Of a stretch of 39,565 bases of DNA, positions 35,753 through 39,565 are shown in pieces. The stretch covers positions 1 through 39,565 of the forward strand of contig QCJI01000009.1 of NCBI GenBank assembly GCA_003216135.1. The letters are read 5' to 3'. The translations under genes and the position numbers were made by a program. The first letter of the stretch is position 1. Each line of letters starts with the position of its first letter. A model generated the notes under the pieces. The model was not told the DNA's origin, ran no database searches, and saw nothing but the letters and a program-made list of their open reading frames with translations. The DNA comes from Prochlorococcus sp. AG-409-A22. Lineage in GTDB: Bacteria; Cyanobacteriota; Cyanobacteriia; PCC-6307; Cyanobiaceae.

Positions 35753-36812
35753 TTTATTTAACTTTAAATCCTTATTCATCCTTAATACTTTTGCGTTAAT
35801 AGTAACTTCTTATATTTTCAATGATTATATTTTTATAGCAATATTCATATTATTTTTTTTAATTTCATTATTAACTACAAAACACGGTTTAAAAATAATT
35901 ACAAAATTTCGCTTATTCCAAAATATCAGGAATGCTGGTCCTTCTAGACACTTTAATAAAAAAAATACTCCAACTACTGGTGGGGTATTTATAATAATTC
36001 CTTTTTTAATTTTACTTTTACTCCTAAGTAGTAATTTTTATAAAATAAAAATAGTGCTTATATTTTTTTGTACTTTTGGTTTTTTCATTATTGGCTTGAT
36101 CGATGATTATTTAAGTATTAAAAATAAAAGAAATACCGGTTTAAAATCCAGCGCAAAATTCATTTTACAATCTTTAATATCTATAATTTTTATTTTTTTC
36201 GCTTTTAGACAAGGCTATATAAATCCATTAATTATGATATCTAATAGCTGGGGAATAGATACAAATATAATAATTCTACCTATATCTTTTTTTACTTTAG
36301 TTGGCTTAAGTAATTCCGTTAATTTAACTGATGGGCTTGATGGACTAGCCTCAGGATGTAGTGCAATAGTATTTTATGGACTTGGTACCGAAATATTACT
36401 CAAAGGGCAGCAGGAATTAATTATTTTTAGTATTTTATGTTATTCAATGTCAGGCTTATGTTTGGGATTTCTAAATTTTAATAGATACCCTGCGAAAATT
36501 TTTATGGGAGACACAGGTTCTTTGAGCATAGGTGCAATTTTAGGCTCAATCTCGATCTTAACTAATAGTTTCTTCACTTTATTTATTTTCTCAGGAATAT
36601 TCATTATTGAATCTTTATCTGTCATCATTCAAGTAGGATTTTTTAAAATTACAAAAAATTTATTTAATAGCGGCAAACGAATATTTTTAATGGCACCATT
36701 ACATCATCATTTTGAACTTCAAGGTATTAGGGAAGCAAAAATAGTTGAAAATTTCTGGAAAATCAACATATGTCTGGTGATTTTAGGTATAGTTTTAAAA
36801 ATAAAATTCTAA
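35733..36812 (+). CDS. mraY: Phospho-N-acetylmuramoyl-pentapeptide-transferase
   Basis: 359 residues with about 10 transmembrane helices. MraY moves phospho-MurNAc-pentapeptide onto undecaprenyl phosphate to give lipid I at the inner face of the membrane. Seen: GPSRHFNKKNTPTTGG, the Mg-binding Asp pair in GLIDDYLSI, NLTDGLDGLASG, MGDTGSLSIG, and the MAPLHHHFEL motif near the C-terminus. The start is ATG 35733 or the adjacent ATG 35736, both inside the previous gene, implying coupling. Length is standard. An 86-residue hypothetical gene follows after 11 bases. Confidence 0.97.
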   Translation: MMIGKINLFNFKSLFILNTFALIVTSYIFNDYIFIAIFILFFLISLLTTKHGLKIITKFRLFQNIRNAGPSRHFNKKNTPTTGGVFIIIPFLILLLLLSSNFYKIKIVLIFFCTFGFFIIGLIDDYLSIKNKRNTGLKSSAKFILQSLISIIFIFFAFRQGYINPLIMISNSWGIDTNIIILPISFFTLVGLSNSVNLTDGLDGLASGCSAIVFYGLGTEILLKGQQELIIFSILCYSMSGLCLGFLNFNRYPAKIFMGDTGSLSIGAILGSISILTNSFFTLFIFSGIFIIESLSVIIQVGFFKITKNLFNSGKRIFLMAPLHHHFELQGIREAKIVENFWKINICLVILGIVLKIKF

Positions 36813-36823
36813 AAAAATTTCTT

Positions 36824-37084
36824 ATGAGTTTTTTTACATGGAAAGATAATGGCTTAACAAGTGACTGTTCAAGTCTTGATGCAATGGCTTCTAGATTTGA
36901 AGAGACTGCAAAATTAATGAAAAAATTATCTGAAAAAGGGTTCAAACTTAAAAAAACACAAAAGGATCAATTAATAATTCACTCTGATCCAAAAGTATTT
37001 GATCAATGGGGTTTTATAAGTGAGGAACTTCCTTTTAAACAACTTTGTTTAATAGCAGATGATGAACTATTACTCGATGTTTGA
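36824..37084 (+). CDS. Conserved-looking hypothetical protein of 86 residues
   Basis: The frame opens upstream inside mraY, but ATG at 36824 just after the mraY stop is the sensible start (MSFFTWKDNGLTSDC). It is a small soluble protein with a helical middle (SRFEETAKLMKKLSEKGF) and a C-terminal part with WGFISEELPFKQL. I do not recognise a named family, though the make-up looks like a conserved picocyanobacterial protein. It probably shares the mraY transcript. Its last 82 bases overlap the end of sps on the other strand. Confidence 0.75.
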   Translation: MSFFTWKDNGLTSDCSSLDAMASRFEETAKLMKKLSEKGFKLKKTQKDQLIIHSDPKVFDQWGFISEELPFKQLCLIADDELLLDV

Positions 37085-38415
37085 TATTTATCTGTGAGTG
37101 TTGCTAAATAACTACAAACATGAGTGTTCCAACTGAAATGTCTATGGACACCTTCAATACCATTTCTGCTCCAGAATTTCCATTCAGAACTGTTAGCAAT
37201 TCCTTGTTCAAGGATACCTTTGAATTTATTAATATTAGTCACGTCAACCAGTAAACCATTTTTACATTTTGATTGAATTTCTTTTGGACCACCATCGTCT
37301 GTGGAAATAATTGGCAACCCACAGGAAGAGGCTTCTAGTAATGTTAAGCCAAATGGTTCTGCTAAAGCTGAATTAACAAATAGTCCTCCTCTACTAGCTG
37401 CCCACCTATATAAAGCAGGTATTTGAGCTGGAGTATGTTTTTTTGGATAAGCTACTTTTCCATACAAATTATATTTATCAATTATTTCAAAGATCTTTTG
37501 AAAAACATCTTTTTGTTGGGAATCAAGTTTTGAAGTACTATCACGACAACCCAATACCAAAATCAAATTAGTCTTTCTTTTTAATTTTTCAGATCTTCCG
37601 TATGCCTCGACTAAAGCTGGAATATTTTTCCTTCTTACAGCTCTAGCAATTGTCAACAGAGGAGGCTTTCTTAAATCCTTTAAAAAAGGAAACATCATGT
37701 CATCTATTTCAGAAGTCTCAGTTGTTGAATGAATATGATGAAATATTTTGTGGTCAACTCCAGGAGCTATTACCTTAGCTTTTAGCGAAGAAAAAGACAG
37801 ATATTGAGAATATTGATGGACAGATTCCTGTTTAGTGCTCGTAACAACAACATCTGCAAATTTTAAAGCTTCTTCTTCTGCATTTATTCTCTTACTTATA
37901 AAGTACAGCTTTTCTATTTGATTCATTTTTAAACCTGCATCAAGCAATTTCCTTTGTTTTTCTCTTCCCAAGGAATGACCTGTAAAAATCAATGGGACTT
38001 TAAGATATTTACTTAATTTAACTCCTACATATCCAGCATCTGCATAATGAGCATGAATCCAATTTGGCTTATTATTCGTTTTTTTATAATAAGCAAATAG
38101 GATTTCAGTTAATTCATCTAAATAAGGCCAAAGTAATTCCTTTCTTAAATATTTGTTAGGCCCAAATTTAAATCTTAAGATTTTTAAGCCAGGTACAACG
38201 AATTCTTGTTCTTTAGAATAGTCATTGTCAACCTTACTATCTTTAATACAACGAGTAACTAAATCTACTTGGTCTACTTCAGGAGTATTAGCTAAACTTT
38301 TAACTAATTCTAATACGTATTTTGTTTGTCCTCCAGTATCTGAATCTCTACCTAATTCAAGATTTTTAGAACGAATTAAACCATGCAAATGTAAATGTAA
38401 AAACTTTAAACTCAT
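37003..38415 (-). CDS. sps: Sucrose-phosphate synthase (GT4 domain only)
   Basis: 470 residues from ATG at 38415; a TTG at 38433 would add six. It makes sucrose 6-phosphate from a nucleotide sugar and fructose 6-phosphate; sucrose is a compatible solute in marine cyanobacteria. Seen: SLKFLHLHLHGLIR and SDTGGQTKYVLEL at the N-terminus, FTGHSLGREKQRKLL (SPS-specific), VIAPGVDHKIF, and the GT4 donor site AEPFGLTLLEASSCGLPIISTDDGGP. No phosphatase-like (HAD) domain follows, unlike the longer cyanobacterial SPS. The last 27 or so residues are Ser/Lys-rich and antisense to the neighbouring 86-residue gene. Confidence 0.93.
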   Translation of the reverse strand: MSLKFLHLHLHGLIRSKNLELGRDSDTGGQTKYVLELVKSLANTPEVDQVDLVTRCIKDSKVDNDYSKEQEFVVPGLKILRFKFGPNKYLRKELLWPYLDELTEILFAYYKKTNNKPNWIHAHYADAGYVGVKLSKYLKVPLIFTGHSLGREKQRKLLDAGLKMNQIEKLYFISKRINAEEEALKFADVVVTSTKQESVHQYSQYLSFSSLKAKVIAPGVDHKIFHHIHSTTETSEIDDMMFPFLKDLRKPPLLTIARAVRRKNIPALVEAYGRSEKLKRKTNLILVLGCRDSTSKLDSQQKDVFQKIFEIIDKYNLYGKVAYPKKHTPAQIPALYRWAASRGGLFVNSALAEPFGLTLLEASSCGLPIISTDDGGPKEIQSKCKNGLLVDVTNINKFKGILEQGIANSSEWKFWSRNGIEGVHRHFSWNTHVCSYLATLTDKYQTSSNSSSSAIKQSCLKGSSSLIKPH

Positions 38416-38514
38416 TGTTAATCTTCCATTCAATCTCTTTAATAGAAATAATATGGATTTCTAGAGTAAATATTAAGAAAGCATAATGATTTAGATTGAA
38501 TTTTATGTAATAAA

Positions 38515-38520
38515 TGTCAA
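38515..38520 (-). promoter_or_regulatory. Possible -35 element in the sps upstream region
   Basis: The minus strand reads a perfect TTGACA here, about 100 bases before the sps start. At a spacing of 17 the -10 would be AATCTA, which is weak. The 199-base gap (38416-38614) holds no gene or clear terminator that I can see, so this is the only promoter-like element offered. Confidence 0.25.
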
Positions 38521-38614
38521 GAAAATAGGCTTAGAAAGAACTCTGAGAAATTTAAAAAACTTTCATTAATAATCAATAAATATAGAATACGAAGAAATAC
38601 AACTAAAAATTTAG

Positions 38615-39565
38615 CTATTTGAGTACTTTTTTAAGATATTTTGCAGTATGACTACTCGGATGCATTGCAACATCTTCAGGAGTACCCTCAACAATAATTT
38701 CGCCACCTTTATCTCCTCCATCAGGGCCTAAATCAATTATCCAATCTGAACATCTAATAACATCTAAATTATGTTCAATAACGACTACTGAATTACCTTT
38801 ATCAACCAAACGTTGTATAACATCCATTAATTTATGTACATCGTAAAAACTTAAACCAGTAGTTGGCTCATCAATTAAATATAAAGTTTTACCTGTTGCT
38901 CTTTTAGATAACTCTGTCGCTAATTTTACTCTTTGAGCCTCTCCTCCAGATAATGTTGGTGCTGGCTGACCTAATTTAACGTAACCAAGACCTACATCTA
39001 CTAAAGTAGATAATCTATCAGCAGCTTGAGGTATCGCTGAGAAAGTTTCGGCAGCTTGTTCAACTGTCATTTCTAAAACATCAGAGATATTGAAACCTTT
39101 ATATTTGACTTGAAGAGTTTCTCTATTAAAACGTGCTCCTTTGCAAACCTCACATTGCACATATACATCAGGTAAGAAATTCATTTCAATAACATTAACT
39201 CCCTGCCCTTTACATGCTTCGCATCTCCCTCCTTTTACATTAAAACTAAATTGACCAGCTTGATATCCTCTTGCTTTAGCTTCTACTGTCGCAGTAAATA
39301 TCTGTCTAATTGGATCAAAAGCTCCTGTATAAGTTGCAGGGTTTGATCTCGGGGTTCTTCCTATTGGTGATTGATCAATAACAATAACTTTATCAATTGC
39401 TTTTATGCCTTTTAATTCTTTAACACCGTTAGGAAAAGGAACTTTTAATCCTAAAGAATGACACAAAGCAGGATGAAGTAATTCATTAACTAACGTACTT
39501 TTGCCACTTCCACTTACTCCAGTTACAGAAACAAGTCTACCTAAAGGAAATTCTACTGAAATATT
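38615..39565 (-). CDS. uvrA: Excinuclease ABC subunit A (partial, N-terminal two thirds beyond window)
   Basis: 316 residues are visible, continuing open to the right edge; the first ATG inside the window (39466) is internal. UvrA recognises bulky lesions and loads UvrB in nucleotide excision repair. This is the second ABC module: Walker [14 protein letters not shown] right at the edge, then the zinc finger ([11 protein letters not shown] and QCEVCKG), the ABC signature [12 protein letters not shown], and Walker [12 protein letters not shown], followed by VIEHNLDVI and [11 protein letters not shown]. Full-length proteins are near 970 residues, so about one third is present. Confidence 0.98.
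   Translation of the reverse strand, partial: NISVEFPLGRLVSVTGVSGSGKSTLVNELLHPALCHSLGLKVPFPNGVKELKGIKAIDKVIVIDQSPIGRTPRSNPATYTGAFDPIRQIFTATVEAKARGYQAGQFSFNVKGGRCEACKGQGVNVIEMNFLPDVYVQCEVCKGARFNRETLQVKYKGFNISDVLEMTVEQAAETFSAIPQAADRLSTLVDVGLGYVKLGQPAPTLSGGEAQRVKLATELSKRATGKTLYLIDEPTTGLSFYDVHKLMDVIQRLVDKGNSVVVIEHNLDVIRCSDWIIDLGPDGGDKGGEIIVEGTPEDVAMHPSSHTAKYLKKVLK

Noticed and set aside
38416..38614. Small RNA or small gene in the 199-base gap between uvrA and sps
   Set aside because: No stable hairpin, no open frame of useful length and no recognised picocyanobacterial small-RNA motif could be seen; only a lone TTGACA is noted.

Overview
This window is a dense, very AT-rich stretch of bacterial chromosome. 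Low GC, intergenic gaps mostly under 100 bases, many ATGA-type overlaps, small proteins (e.g. a DUF3134-like protein) and the gene content and order together point to a high-light-adapted Prochlorococcus (marine cyanobacterium). That assignment is an inference from gene content and composition, since no rRNA or photosystem gene lies in the window. I see no insertion sequence, integrase, CRISPR array or prophage. The longest gene-free stretches are about 190-200 bases (21538-21728 and 38416-38614), so nothing exceeds 300 bases.

Left part (1-6444). A SprT-like zinc protease runs off the left edge on the minus strand. A small membrane-anchored hypothetical protein and an ATP-dependent DNA ligase with a T4-phage-like N-terminal domain follow on the plus strand, then a 49-residue small ORF. 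A minus-strand run holds tRNA-Val(UAC), an IscA/HesB-like Fe-S carrier, valS and a VTT/DedA-type membrane protein, so a valine tRNA sits just upstream of its own synthetase.

Centre-left (6543-18133). A long plus-strand series: mazG (nucleotide house-cleaning), speE and speB (polyamines), gcvT (glycine cleavage), aspS, pyrG (CTP), queE and queC (7-deazaguanine), pabB and pabC (p-aminobenzoate for folate). cobA (sirohaem/corrinoid entry) faces it convergently with a 28-base overlap.

Centre (18164-24471). An MFS transporter and ppk (polyphosphate kinase) overlap by 4 bases. A 10-bp stem inverted repeat, a group 2 sigma factor and a phytol/dolichol-kinase-like membrane protein follow. A minus-strand DAHP synthase (shikimate pathway entry) lies beyond.

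Centre-right (24569-35420). acnB and a ClC-type channel/antiporter are on the plus strand. Then come purU (minus), a ThiO/DadA-like FAD oxidoreductase (plus), dnaK (minus), aroE (plus), rpsF (plus), argG (minus) and a small membrane protein (minus).

Right part (35474-39565). A DUF3134-like protein, mraY (peptidoglycan lipid I) and an 86-residue hypothetical protein are on the plus strand. A single-domain sucrose-phosphate synthase overlaps the last one tail to tail by 82 bases, and the C-terminal third of uvrA runs off the right edge.

The window is mostly core metabolism of a streamlined genome. I did not find a clearly new multi-gene system. The most interesting points are the phage-type ligase, the tRNA-Val/ValRS unit, the deazaguanine plus folate gene run, the pyrG leader with a mini-ORF, the rpsF leader hairpin, and the antisense tail of sps.
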